Shown here: in pieces, positions 36,109 through 45,149 of the stretch
How positions within the stretch are numbered: position 1 is the first letter of the stretch
Layout of the letters: every line of letters starts with the position of its first letter
Source: JACKII01 sp963807085
GTDB lineage: Bacteria; Pseudomonadota; Alphaproteobacteria; Bin95
DNA length: 64,000 bases
Assembly (NCBI GenBank): GCA_963807085.1
Contig: CAWEBB010000032.1
Coordinates: 558,001 to 622,000 of the forward strand
Reading direction: 5' to 3'
The notes under the pieces: model-generated
What the model saw: the letters and a program-made list of their open reading frames with translations, nothing else
The model's database searches: none
Told to the model about the DNA's origin: nothing
Position numbers and translations under genes: made by a program

Positions 36109-39100
36109 TCAATGAAAGTCCCGGGACTTGACCGGAAAGCGCCGGCTGCCGGACTGTCTGCCCGGCAGGGGCCGCACCACCTCGTCCGCATGGGCGAGTT
36201 GCGGAGCCCAAGGGCCGTCCAGGTCTGCCAGCAGGTGCGAGCGGTCCTCGATATGGTCGGCCACCGCGTGGATGACGAGACCTTCCTTTTGCAACTTGCC
36301 CTCGACGTAAAGCAGGCGCGCCCGCATGACGACGGCGCGGTAGGCGGCGAACACCTTGGGCCAGACGATGATGTTGGCGATGCCGGTCTCGTCCTCCAGG
36401 GTCGCGAAGATCACGCCCTTGGCGCTGCCGGGCCGCTGGCGCACCAGCACCAGGCCCGCCACCTTGATCGGCCGACCGGTGGGTAGATCCGCCAGACGAG
36501 CGTTTGGCGCCACGCCTTCACCCGCAAGGCCGGGCCGCAGCAGCGCCATCGGGTGGCGGCGGAGCGTCAGGCGCTGGCGGCGGTAGTCTTCCGCCACCTG
36601 CTCGCCGAGCGCCGCTTGCGGCAGGTGCACGGCGGGCTCGACCTGCCGTTCTCCCCCTCTGTCGGCAGCGGCGGCGAACAGGGGCAGAGGCTCCGGCGGC
36701 AGGGCCCGCACGGCCCATAGCGCCTCCCGCCGCGACAGGCCCAGGGAGGCAAAGGCGTCCGCCTCCGCCAGCCGCTCCAGCACCGCGGAACCCAGGCCGG
36801 TGCGCTCCCGCAGCGCCGGCACGTCCCGATAGCCAGCGCCGCGCCTTTCGCCAAGCCGGCGCATGTCCTCCTCGCGCAGACCCTTGATTTGGCGCAACCC
36901 CAGCCGCAGCGTGCGCGCCGGCGGAGAGGCGGTGACGCCCCAGCCGATGGAGCCGCGGGCCGGCCCCGGCCCCGCGCCCGGCTCCAGCGTGCAATCCCAA
37001 TCGCTGTGGTTCACGTCCACCGGCAGCACCCGCACGCCATGATCGACCGCATCGCGCACGATCTGCGCGGGCGCGTAAAAGCCCAGCGGCTGGCTGTTCA
37101 GCAATGCTGCGGCAAACACTTCCGGGTAGTGGCATTTGAGCCAAGACGAGACATAGACCAGCAGGGCGAAGCTCGCCGCATGGCTTTCCGGGAAGCCATA
37201 GGTGCCGAAGCCCTCGATCTGGCGAAAGCAGCGCTCGGCGAAGTTCGGATCGTAGCCGCGTTCGATCATGCCGCCGACCATTTTGTCATAGAATTGGCTG
37301 ACATCGCCCTTGTTTTTGAAGGTTGCCATGGAGCGCCGCAGCCTGTCTGCCTCGTCTGGCGTGAAGCCCGCGGCGACGATGGCGATCTTCATGGCCTGCT
37401 CCTGGAACAGCGGCACGCCCAGCGTCTTTTTCAGAACATGTTCAAGCGCTCCGGAGGGATAATTCACCTCTTCCTTGCCCTCCCGCCGGCGCAGATAGGG
37501 GTGGACCATGTCGCCCTGGATCGGGCCGGGACGGACAATGGCGACCTCAATCACCAGATCGTAGAAGTTGCGGGGCTTGAGGCGGGCCAGCATCGACATC
37601 TGCGCCCGGCTTTCCACCTGAAAGGTGCCGAGGGAATCGGCGCGCGAGAGCATTTCATAGGTGGCCTCGTCGCCTTCCGGAATATCGGCCAGACCCAGGT
37701 CGCGGCCATAATGGTGGCGCAGTAGGTCGAAGCCTTTGCGCACGCAGGTCAGCATGCCGAGGCCCAGCACATCGACCTTCAGGACGCCAAGGGCGTCGAT
37801 GTCGTCCTTGTCCCACTCGATCACGGTGCGGTCGGCCATGCTGGCGTTTTCGACCGGCACCAGCGCCTCCAGGCTGTCGCGAGCGATGACGAAGCCGCCG
37901 GTGTGCTGCGACAAATGCCGGGGAAAACCGATCAACTCCCGTGCGAGCGCCAGCGTGAGCGTCAGGCGCCGGTCGTGCGGGTCGAGGCCCGCCGCTTCAA
38001 CCCGCTCCGCCGTGATCTCCTTGTCGTGCCAGCCCCAGAGATTGCCGGCGATGGCGCCCAGCGTATCCGCCGAAAGTCCCATCGCCTTGCCCACCTCGCG
38101 GATCGCGCCCCGGGCGCGGAAGGTGACGACGGTGGCGGTGAGCCCTGCCCGGTGCCGGCCATAGCGCTGGTAGAGATACTGGATGACCTCTTCCCGCCGC
38201 TCGTGCTCGAAATCCACGTCGATGTCGGGGGGCTCGTCCCGGGCGGCGGAGATGAAGCGCTCGAACAGCAGATCGACCCGCTCCGGATCGACCGCGGTGA
38301 TACCCAGGCAGTAGCATACCGCCGAATTCGCCGCCGAGCCGCGCCCCTGGCAGAGGATTTCCTGGCTGCGGGCGAAGCGCACGATGTCATAGACGGTGAG
38401 GAAATAGGGCGCATAACCCAGCTCGGCGATCAGGGTCAGTTCCTTGCGCAGGGTCTGCTGGATATCTGCCGGCACGCCTTGTGGATAGCGGCGGGCGGCA
38501 CCCTCCCAGGTGAGGCGGGCGAGGGTTTGCTGCGCCGTCTCACCCGGCACCAGGATTTCGGCCGGGTATTGGTAGCGCAGTTCATCCAGCGAAAAGGTGC
38601 AGCGTTCCGGGATTTCCAGTGTGTTGGCGAGGGCTTGCGGATAGTCCTGAAACAGCCGCGCCATCTCCGCCGGCGCCTTCAGGTGCCGCTCTGCATGGGC
38701 GCTGAGGCGGTAGCCGGCAGCGTCGATGGTGGTGCGGGTGCGGATGCAGGTCAGCACATCGGCCAGCGGCTTGCGGCCCGGCGCGTGCATGCTGGGCGCG
38801 TTGCTGGCGATGAGCGGCACCCGGTGGCGGGCGGCCAATTCGGCGTCCAGGGCAATCCCCCTGTCACCGCGGAACCGGGGATATGTGGCAAGATACAGGC
38901 GCTTGCCGAAGCGCTGGCGGAGGTCGGCAAGCGTCGTATTGGCATTGTGTCCGGGGGCATTCGAACCGGCGGGCCGCGTATCGGGCAGAAAGGCAAACAG
39001 CGTACCGCCGCCATATTCCTCTACATCGTCGAGGGTAAGCCAGCAGGCGCCCTTGGGCGCACGGCGGCGGCCGAGGGTGATGAGCCTGGAAAGCCGCGCA

Positions 39101-39420
39101 TAGGCCGCCCGGTCGGTCGGGTAGGCCAGCAGGCTGAAACCGTCCGGCGGACGGGGGCGGCGCTCGGTGTCCAAGGGTCTGGTGGTGTAAGAGGCCAAAT
39201 CCTGCACCAGGTCCAGGCGCACGCCCACGACAAAGCGAATGCCCGCTTCCTTCGCCGCGAGATGGCCGCGGACGATTCCGGCAAGGCTGTTGCGGTCGGT
39301 CAGCGCGAAGGCGTTATAGCCGAGCGCGGCCGCGGCGAGCGCATATTCCTGCGGGTGGGATGCGCCTTCCAAAAAGCTGAAATTGCTGAGGATTTGCAGT
39401 TCGGCAAAAACAGTCATCAT
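36109..39420 (-). CDS. dnaE2: Error-prone DNA polymerase DnaE2
   Basis: C-family lesion-bypass polymerase of SOS mutagenesis. 1103 residues, complete. PHP domain from the N-terminus (FAELQILSNFSFLEGASHP, FALTDRNSLAGIVRGH), polymerase core with the metal aspartates in PPDIDVDFEHERREEV near residue 401, RGSAANSAVCYCLGIT near 365, FQVESRAQMSML near 605, ESHAASFALLVYVSSWLKCHYP near 742 and an OB fold near the C-terminus (KVAGLVLVRQRPGSAKGVIFATLEDE). The ATG at 39420 has no clear Shine-Dalgarno. It is 93 bp downstream of imuB, the usual imuB-dnaE2 order, and probably shares the SOS-box promoter of imuB. Confidence 0.95.
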   Translation of the reverse strand: MMTVFAELQILSNFSFLEGASHPQEYALAAAALGYNAFALTDRNSLAGIVRGHLAAKEAGIRFVVGVRLDLVQDLASYTTRPLDTERRPRPPDGFSLLAYPTDRAAYARLSRLITLGRRRAPKGACWLTLDDVEEYGGGTLFAFLPDTRPAGSNAPGHNANTTLADLRQRFGKRLYLATYPRFRGDRGIALDAELAARHRVPLIASNAPSMHAPGRKPLADVLTCIRTRTTIDAAGYRLSAHAERHLKAPAEMARLFQDYPQALANTLEIPERCTFSLDELRYQYPAEILVPGETAQQTLARLTWEGAARRYPQGVPADIQQTLRKELTLIAELGYAPYFLTVYDIVRFARSQEILCQGRGSAANSAVCYCLGITAVDPERVDLLFERFISAARDEPPDIDVDFEHERREEVIQYLYQRYGRHRAGLTATVVTFRARGAIREVGKAMGLSADTLGAIAGNLWGWHDKEITAERVEAAGLDPHDRRLTLTLALARELIGFPRHLSQHTGGFVIARDSLEALVPVENASMADRTVIEWDKDDIDALGVLKVDVLGLGMLTCVRKGFDLLRHHYGRDLGLADIPEGDEATYEMLSRADSLGTFQVESRAQMSMLARLKPRNFYDLVIEVAIVRPGPIQGDMVHPYLRRREGKEEVNYPSGALEHVLKKTLGVPLFQEQAMKIAIVAAGFTPDEADRLRRSMATFKNKGDVSQFYDKMVGGMIERGYDPNFAERCFRQIEGFGTYGFPESHAASFALLVYVSSWLKCHYPEVFAAALLNSQPLGFYAPAQIVRDAVDHGVRVLPVDVNHSDWDCTLEPGAGPGPARGSIGWGVTASPPARTLRLGLRQIKGLREEDMRRLGERRGAGYRDVPALRERTGLGSAVLERLAEADAFASLGLSRREALWAVRALPPEPLPLFAAAADRGGERQVEPAVHLPQAALGEQVAEDYRRQRLTLRRHPMALLRPGLAGEGVAPNARLADLPTGRPIKVAGLVLVRQRPGSAKGVIFATLEDETGIANIIVWPKVFAAYRAVVMRARLLYVEGKLQKEGLVIHAVADHIEDRSHLLADLDGPWAPQLAHADEVVRPLPGRQSGSRRFPVKSRDFH

Positions 39421-39513
39421 TAACGCTTAAAAGGAGGCATATGGTGCACACAGCCCGCCAATTTGCTCTCGGACAGGGGAAAACGCTCGTGTGAAGGTCG
39501 ATGAGAGGCCTGG

Positions 39514-41096
39514 TTACGCCATCACGCCCTGCAAGAACCAGGAAGGCGTGGCGGCGCTGTCCGGCGCTCGGTTCTGCCGCTGCGGCCGGTCATACAGGCC
39601 CTGGCGGTAGAGCCAGAATCGTTGCCCGGCATGGTCCTCCACCAGGTAATAGTCGCGGGTGTTGTCGTCCAAGGCGGCACCGGGGTCTTCTGCAGAGTAG
39701 GGCGCGCCACCATTCCGGCGCAATCCGTTCCGCCCCGCCGCCCTGGCGGATCCGGTGCGCCACCTTGCGCCAGCGGAAAGCCGCAGGCGGATGGTCCGGC
39801 AGCAGGGCGGTGGCCTGCACCGGTTCCGGCTCCGGCAATAGCCGCAGAGGGCGGGGCGGATGGTCCGCGCCGGTATAGGGAGGGGGCTCGGCTCTCGCCG
39901 ACACGCGGTCGGGCGGCGGGTGGCGAAGTGCGGGCAGGAAGGCCGAGGCGCGCTCCGGAAGATGGCTTGCCACCGGCCGGGGCCAGCCGACCCGCCGCTC
40001 GCCCAGGCGCTGGCTGAGCCGGTCGACCAGGGCGGCGGTATCCTCCGTCATGCCGGCCTGATGCAGCCAGAAATTGGAGGCCGTGGCTGTCAACTTTTCC
40101 GTCTGCCGCGCGGATAGGACCATGGTCTCTATGCCAAAGCCCAGATCGCAGGCTTCCAGATCGGCTTCCAGCAGGCGCAGCAGCCGGGCCGGATGCCGGG
40201 AGGGCGCGCTGGTACGCACCTCCGCCCGGTGGGTGTGGCCGTCCGTGCCGTGGCAGGTAACGGTCAGGTGGCGAACGCCGCGCTCGGCCTCTTCCAGCCG
40301 CTCGCAGAGTTGACCGAGCAGATGGTTGGCCGCCGCCGTCAGGTCTTCCGGGCGCTGCAATGGCTCCATCCAGTCGAGCCGGAAGCGGTAGGGAGCGGGG
40401 GCGTGGCGGGCGGCAATGGCCTCCGCCGTTTGCCCCAACGCCTGGGCCAGACGCCGGCCCACCTGTGCGCCGAACCGCCGGGCGAGCGGCGCCCGCGGCA
40501 TTTCCAGCAGGTCGCCGATCTGGCGCAGGCCGACCTGGGCCAGCCGGGCCGCGCTCTCCGGCGGCAGGCGCAATGCCGCGACGGGCAGGGGGGCCAGCAA
40601 GGCAGGCAATGCCGCAATATCGCCCTGCGATCGTGCCGCTTTCCGCGAAATGCGAGAGCGCCCAGGCCGCGCCGGGTGTGGGAGCGATGGTGGCGACTGC
40701 CCTATAGCCAAAAGCTTGCATCCGTCCGGTGATATCGGCGAGCATGGCGGCCTCTCCGCCGAACAGATGCTCGCAGCCGGTGATGTCGATCATCAGACCG
40801 TCCGCGCCATCCAGGGCAATCAGCGGGCTGTACCGGTCGCACCAGTCCGCCAATCGCGTAAGGTCGCGGCTCTCGCGCAGTTGATTGGCTTGGCGGATGG
40901 TGAGGGCGGGATAGAGGGCGCGCGCGTCGGCCAACGCCATGCCGGGAGTGATGCCAAGTTTGACGGCCGGTTCGTTGGCTGCCATGACGCGCGGCACGCT
41001 GGCCCGTTCGGCCAACGTGACGAGCGGGCCGGCCGCCACACCTAGACGGTCAGTCGCAAAATGGGGCAGCCAAAGGGCGAGGAAGCGGCGGCACAT
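39514..41096 (-). pseudogene. imuB: ImuB (Y-family polymerase-like mutagenesis protein), two frameshifts
   Basis: ImuB is a catalytically inactive Y-family protein that links ImuA, DnaE2 and the beta clamp. N-terminus RFLALWLPHFATDRLG is typical; the frame runs to SGTIAG near 40635, where a one-base skip restores DIAALPALLAPLPVAALRL and the rest of the palm/little-finger region to PEWWR near 39700. There a second one-base skip restores APYSAEDP and RDYYLVEDHAGQRFWLYRQGLYDR. With both bases removed the gene is exactly 527 codons. First break: GCAGGGCG could be GCAGGCG. The SOS box is 25 bp upstream of the start; imuA is absent. True decay would leave dnaE2 without its partner. Confidence 0.88.
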
Positions 41097-41120
41097 GGTG
41101 ATTTTCCTTCACCGCCAATT

Positions 41121-41135
41121 GTTCAAATTTTGTTC
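41121..41135. promoter_or_regulatory. LexA SOS box upstream of imuB-dnaE2
   Basis: GTTC-AAATTTT-GTTC, an exact match to the alphaproteobacterial LexA direct-repeat operator GTTC-N7-GTTC (read as GAAC-N7-GAAC on the imuB strand). It begins 25 bp upstream of the imuB ATG and 110 bp upstream of the divergent patatin start, so LexA probably represses imuB-dnaE2, possibly also the patatin gene. No second box noticed in the window. Confidence 0.85.
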
Positions 41136-41244
41136 TTTTTGGCAAGCAAAAAGTACAAAAGAAGAACATTGGGTCAACGGAAATTCACTCGCACATGCAG
41201 CGGCACTGTCTTACCTAGGGTTCAAGCCAAAAGGAAAGACACCG

Positions 41245-42297
41245 ATGCCGCAAAAAACCCACCGCGAAAAAACCATCAACCTCGCGCTCCAGGGCGGCGG
41301 AGCGCATGGCGCCTTCACCTGGGGCGTGCTGGACCGGATCCTCGAAGACGACCGCATCCGGATCGGCGGCATCAGCGGCACCAGTGCCGGGGCTATGAAC
41401 GCGGTCGTGGTGGCGCAGGGGCTGCACGAAGATGGTGCGAATGGCGCAAGGGAGGCATTGCGGCATTTTTGGCAAGCGGTCTCCGCCGCCGGCGAGGCGA
41501 CCCCTTTGCAGCGCAACCCGATCAATATTCTGTTCGGGGATTGGAGCCTCGACAACTCGCCAAGCTATATGTTTCTCGACCTGATGCAGCGTCTGACATC
41601 TCCCTATGAGACCAACCCGCTCGACATCAATCCGTTGCGCGATCTGCTCGCCCGTTGCGTCGACTTCGACAACGTCCGCGCCTGCAAGCACACCGAGCTC
41701 TATATTTCCGCAACCAATGTGGAGACGGGGCGTGTGCGCGTCTTCACCCACGAAGAGACGACGCTGGACGTGGTGATGGCCTCGGCCTGCCTGCCCCAGA
41801 TTTTCCAGGCGGTAGAGATCGATGGGAAGGCCTATTGGGACGGCGGGTATATGGGCAACCCGGTGCTGTTTCCCTTTTATGACTTCCGGCATGCAAACGA
41901 CGTCGTCATTGTCCAGATCAATCCGGTCGTCCGGCCGGGCATCCCCCGCACGGCGACGGAAATTCAAAACCGCGTAAACGAGATTACCTTTAACAGTTCC
42001 TTGTTAAAGGAAATGCGATCCATCGACTTCATCACGCGCATGATCGAAGAGGGCAAGCTGGAGGCGACCGGCCTGAAACCGCTATACCTTCACATTATCG
42101 AAGCGTGCGAGCAGATGGCTCCTTTGGGAGCGTCGTCAAAGGTGAATACGGAGTGGCGTTTTCTGCTGCATTTGCATGAAATCGGCCATAGCGCCGCCGA
42201 CCGCTGGCTGGCAGAGCACTATGACGATCTGGGTGTTCGGCCCGGCGTGGATATTCGTGCTATGTGTGGGGAAATAGGTGCGAGCCAGCAAAAATAG
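41245..42297 (+). CDS. Patatin-like phospholipase family protein
   Basis: 350-residue serine hydrolase. The patatin pattern is complete: oxyanion loop LQGGGAHGAFTWGVLDRI near residue 16, nucleophile Ser in GISGTSAGAMNAV near 45, and the catalytic Asp in AYWDGGYMGNPV near 196. No signal peptide or membrane segment, so cytoplasmic or injected. Start ATG 41245 has AAAAGGAAAG upstream; the open frame to 40939 overlaps imuB and is shadow. Bacterial relatives include PHB-depolymerase-like and effector lipases, but substrate is not evident. Divergent from SOS-controlled imuB. Confidence 0.9.
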   Translation: MPQKTHREKTINLALQGGGAHGAFTWGVLDRILEDDRIRIGGISGTSAGAMNAVVVAQGLHEDGANGAREALRHFWQAVSAAGEATPLQRNPINILFGDWSLDNSPSYMFLDLMQRLTSPYETNPLDINPLRDLLARCVDFDNVRACKHTELYISATNVETGRVRVFTHEETTLDVVMASACLPQIFQAVEIDGKAYWDGGYMGNPVLFPFYDFRHANDVVIVQINPVVRPGIPRTATEIQNRVNEITFNSSLLKEMRSIDFITRMIEEGKLEATGLKPLYLHIIEACEQMAPLGASSKVNTEWRFLLHLHEIGHSAADRWLAEHYDDLGVRPGVDIRAMCGEIGASQQK

Positions 42298-42330
42298 CGC
42301 CTTTCCGGTTATCGAAGGAAAACCAATTCC

Positions 42331-42975
42331 ATGCAAGTTCGCGTCGTGGTGGTAACGCCGTTTCAACAGAATTGCAGTGTGCTGTGGTGCGAGGAGACGA
42401 TGAAAGGCGCCGTTGTCGACCCCGGCGGCGACCTCGATCAGATCGAGGCGGCCATTGGCGAAAGCGGTGCGGCGATCGAGAAGATACTGCTGACCCATGG
42501 CCATTTGGATCACGTAGCGTTCGCGGGCGACCTGGCCAAAAAGCTGGGCGTGCCCATCATCGGCCCGCATATCGCCGACAAGTTCCTGATCGACAAGGCA
42601 GCGGAGCAGGCGGCGGGATATGGCTTTGGCAATCCCCAGACGTTTCAGCCCGATCAGTGGCTTGACCAGGGCGCGGTGGTCGATGTTGGCAATCTGCGCT
42701 TCGACGTGAAGCACTGCCCGGGGCACTCGCCGGGGCACGTCATCTATTTCTGCGAGCAGTTCAACATCGCCATCGTCGGCGACGTGTTGTTCAAGGGGTC
42801 CATCGGCCGGACCGACCTGCCCGGCGGCGACCACGAGGCGCTCATCCGATCGGTCCGCACGCAGCTCTGGCCGTTGGGGGACGAGGTTGTGTTTGTGCCG
42901 GGCCACGGTCCCGCCTCCACCTTCCAGGCCGAGCGCCAGACCAACCCTTTCGTTGCCGACCAACTGTTCCGTTAA
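42331..42975 (+). CDS. MBL-fold metallo-hydrolase, YcbL/glyoxalase II-like
   Basis: 214-residue metallo-beta-lactamase-fold hydrolase. The metal-binding signature THGHLDHV lies near residue 54, additional histidines in HCPGHSPGHV near 130 and GHGP near 191, Asp in IVGDVLFKGSIGRTDLPGG near 149. This matches the YcbL type of hydroxyacylglutathione hydrolase, which splits S-lactoylglutathione. GAAGGAAAA upstream of ATG 42331 is a good ribosome binding site. Followed at 18 bp by the amidohydrolase gene. Confidence 0.9.
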   Translation: MQVRVVVVTPFQQNCSVLWCEETMKGAVVDPGGDLDQIEAAIGESGAAIEKILLTHGHLDHVAFAGDLAKKLGVPIIGPHIADKFLIDKAAEQAAGYGFGNPQTFQPDQWLDQGAVVDVGNLRFDVKHCPGHSPGHVIYFCEQFNIAIVGDVLFKGSIGRTDLPGGDHEALIRSVRTQLWPLGDEVVFVPGHGPASTFQAERQTNPFVADQLFR

Positions 42976-42993
42976 GCCGGGAAACCCATCGCC

Positions 42994-43968
42994 ATGATTA
43001 TCGACAGCCACGGCCATCTGCTGCCGGAAGTGATGCTGGAGGAGCTGGCGGACAGCAAGAGCCAGTTTCCCAGCATCCAGATGGAGCGCAGCGACGGCAA
43101 ATGGCAACTTGGCTTTGCCGGTGGCAAGCTGACCCGGCCGATCATGCCGCGCCTGCGCGAGACGGAGCAGCGCTTCGCGTGGATGGCCGAGCAGGGCCTG
43201 GACCACCAGGTCTGTGGCGGCTGGCTGGACGCCTTTGGCTACGAACTGCCGGGGGAGGAGGGCGCGGCCTGGGCGCGCTTCACCAACCGCCATCTGGCCG
43301 CCGCGGCCAGAGAGGCCGGCAACATCACCACGCTCTGCACGGTGCCGTTGCAGGACGGCGCGCTGGCTGCAGCGGTGCTGGGCGAGGCGATGGACCAGGG
43401 TTTTGCCGGCGCCATGATCGGCACGCAGCCCCAGGGCTTGGGCGGCAACCTGGACGACCCGGACCTCGACCCGTTCTGGGAAGTGGCGAGCGCCCTTGGC
43501 GCGGTCATCATGATCCATCCGGTGTTCGACGTGACCGACAAGCGGGTGCTGGACTATGACATGGTCAACGCCGTCGCGCGGCTGAACGACCTGACCACGG
43601 CGGTCGCTCGCCTGCTGTTCAGCGGCCATCTCCTGAAATACCCGGCCATGAAATTCGTTGTGCTGACGGGCGGGGCTGCGCTGCCCTATTGCCTGGGCCG
43701 GCTGATGCGCAATCACGAGAACCACCCGGAGTACGCCGATCCGCGCGCCGGCTTCGAAAAGCTGTATTTCGACAGCCTGGTATTCGAGCCGGACGTGCTG
43801 GAATTCCTCTGCCAGCGCGTGGGGACAGACCGCATCATGCTGGGCTCCGATTGGCCGTTCCCCATCGGCGACTTCAAGCCGGCGGAGGTGGTGCGGAAAG
43901 CCAATATCTCCGCCACTCAGAAAGAGGCTATTCTCGGCGGGACTGCCGCACAACTGTTGGGACTTTAA
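42994..43968 (+). CDS. Amidohydrolase family protein (ACMSD-like metal-dependent hydrolase/decarboxylase)
   Basis: 324-residue TIM-barrel metal enzyme of the amidohydrolase-2 family, related to alpha-amino-beta-carboxymuconate-semialdehyde decarboxylase. The metal motif H-x-H is in DSHGHLLPE near residue 6, the third His in VIMIHPVFD near 171 and the Asp in MLGSDWPFPIGDF near 285. The family's substrates include aromatic ring-cleavage products such as 5-carboxyvanillate or gamma-resorcylate; this one cannot be assigned. It lies between the glyoxalase-like gene and argE with small gaps (18 and 3 bp), so likely in one operon. Confidence 0.88.
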   Translation: MIIDSHGHLLPEVMLEELADSKSQFPSIQMERSDGKWQLGFAGGKLTRPIMPRLRETEQRFAWMAEQGLDHQVCGGWLDAFGYELPGEEGAAWARFTNRHLAAAAREAGNITTLCTVPLQDGALAAAVLGEAMDQGFAGAMIGTQPQGLGGNLDDPDLDPFWEVASALGAVIMIHPVFDVTDKRVLDYDMVNAVARLNDLTTAVARLLFSGHLLKYPAMKFVVLTGGAALPYCLGRLMRNHENHPEYADPRAGFEKLYFDSLVFEPDVLEFLCQRVGTDRIMLGSDWPFPIGDFKPAEVVRKANISATQKEAILGGTAAQLLGL

Positions 43969-43971
43969 CTC

Positions 43972-45141
43972 ATGGCTCCGATGAACCTTTCGCCCCGCGA
44001 GATCCTGGAGAAGCTGGTGAGCTATGACACCACCAGCCGCAACTCCAACCTGGAACTGTTGGATTTCGTCGAGGAATATCTGGCGAGCCACGGCCTTTCC
44101 GGCTGGCGCGTCTATGACGACACCGGCCAGAAGGCGAACCTGTTCGTCTCCGCCGGGCCAGACGAGGCAGGCGGCATTGTCCTTTCCGGCCATGTGGATG
44201 TGGTGCCGGTGGACGGTCAGAACTGGTCCAGCGACCCGTTCAACCTGACCGAGCGTGATGGCAAGCTCTATGGCCGCGGTTCGTGCGATATGAAGGGTTT
44301 TGTGGCGCTGTCGCTTTGGGCGGTGCCGCAATACCTGAAGCGCGGCCTACGCGAGCCGGTGCATCTCGCCATCAGCTATGACGAGGAAGTCGGCTGCCTG
44401 GGCGTGCGCGGCATGCTGCACAGGCTGGCGGGCGAGGAAAAGCAGCCGCGGCTATGCATCGTCGGCGAGCCGACCGAATTCCAACCGGTGGTGGCGCATA
44501 AGGGCAAGTGGTCCTTCCACGCCCGTGTGCGGGGCAAGGAGTGTCATTCTTCACTAGCCCCCACCGGCGTAAACGCCGTCCAATACGCGGCAGAGGCGGT
44601 GGCCTGGCTGCGGCGGGAGGGAAGGCGCTTCCAGAACGATGGTCTGCGGGACGAGCTGTACGACCTGCCGCACACCACCGTGCATGTGGGCGCGCTGCAT
44701 GGCGGCACCGCGCTGAACATCGTGCCGCAAGAGGCAGAGTTCGTGTTCGAATACCGCTACATCGCCGACGACAACCCGGCCGATATCCACGAACGCTTTC
44801 TGAGGTTCATTCACGAGGAACTGGAGCCGGAAATGCAGGCGGTCGATCCGCAGGCGGGCTTCTCCTTCGAAACCATGTCTGAGATTCCCGGCCTGGAGGT
44901 GGATCCCAACCATGAAGTGGTGAACCTGGCCCGTCAGCTTTCCGGCCGGAACGATCACGCCAAGGTCGCCTATGGCACCGAGGCCGGGCTGTTTCAGGAG
45001 ATCGCCGCGATCCCGACCGTGGTCTGCGGACCCGGCAATATCCAGCAGGCGCACAAGCCGGATGAGTTCCTGACCTTGGATCAACTGGCGAAGGGTGAGG
45101 AATTCATGCGGCGGCTCGGCGACAGGGTTTGCCAGGCATAG
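43972..45141 (+). CDS. argE: Acetylornithine deacetylase ArgE (M20A family)
   Basis: Zinc-dependent deacetylase giving ornithine in arginine synthesis; also used on other N-acetyl amino acids in relatives. 389 residues. Metal and catalytic residues are visible: His in LSGHVDVVPVDG near residue 80, GSCDMKGF near 113, EE in YDEEVGCLG near 148, Glu in GEPTEFQPV near 174 and the C-terminal His in QQAHKPDEF near 363. The protein begins MAPMNLSPREIL; ATG 43981 is an alternative start. 3 bp after the amidohydrolase. Whether it is truly arginine-pathway specific is not proven. Confidence 0.9.
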   Translation: MAPMNLSPREILEKLVSYDTTSRNSNLELLDFVEEYLASHGLSGWRVYDDTGQKANLFVSAGPDEAGGIVLSGHVDVVPVDGQNWSSDPFNLTERDGKLYGRGSCDMKGFVALSLWAVPQYLKRGLREPVHLAISYDEEVGCLGVRGMLHRLAGEEKQPRLCIVGEPTEFQPVVAHKGKWSFHARVRGKECHSSLAPTGVNAVQYAAEAVAWLRREGRRFQNDGLRDELYDLPHTTVHVGALHGGTALNIVPQEAEFVFEYRYIADDNPADIHERFLRFIHEELEPEMQAVDPQAGFSFETMSEIPGLEVDPNHEVVNLARQLSGRNDHAKVAYGTEAGLFQEIAAIPTVVCGPGNIQQAHKPDEFLTLDQLAKGEEFMRRLGDRVCQA

Positions 45142-45149
45142 GCGCCGAT

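Noticed and set aside
39441..39494. 17-codon frame after a perfect AAGGAGG, opposite to dnaE2
   Set aside because: Shine-Dalgarno to start spacing is only 3 bases, and no homologue or structure is evident. Probably chance.
41132..41180. Second LexA box from GTTC/GAAC tetramers near 41132 and 41165
   Set aside because: The spacing or the second half-site does not match GTTC-N7-GTTC (the 41165 site reads GAAC-N7-CAAC).
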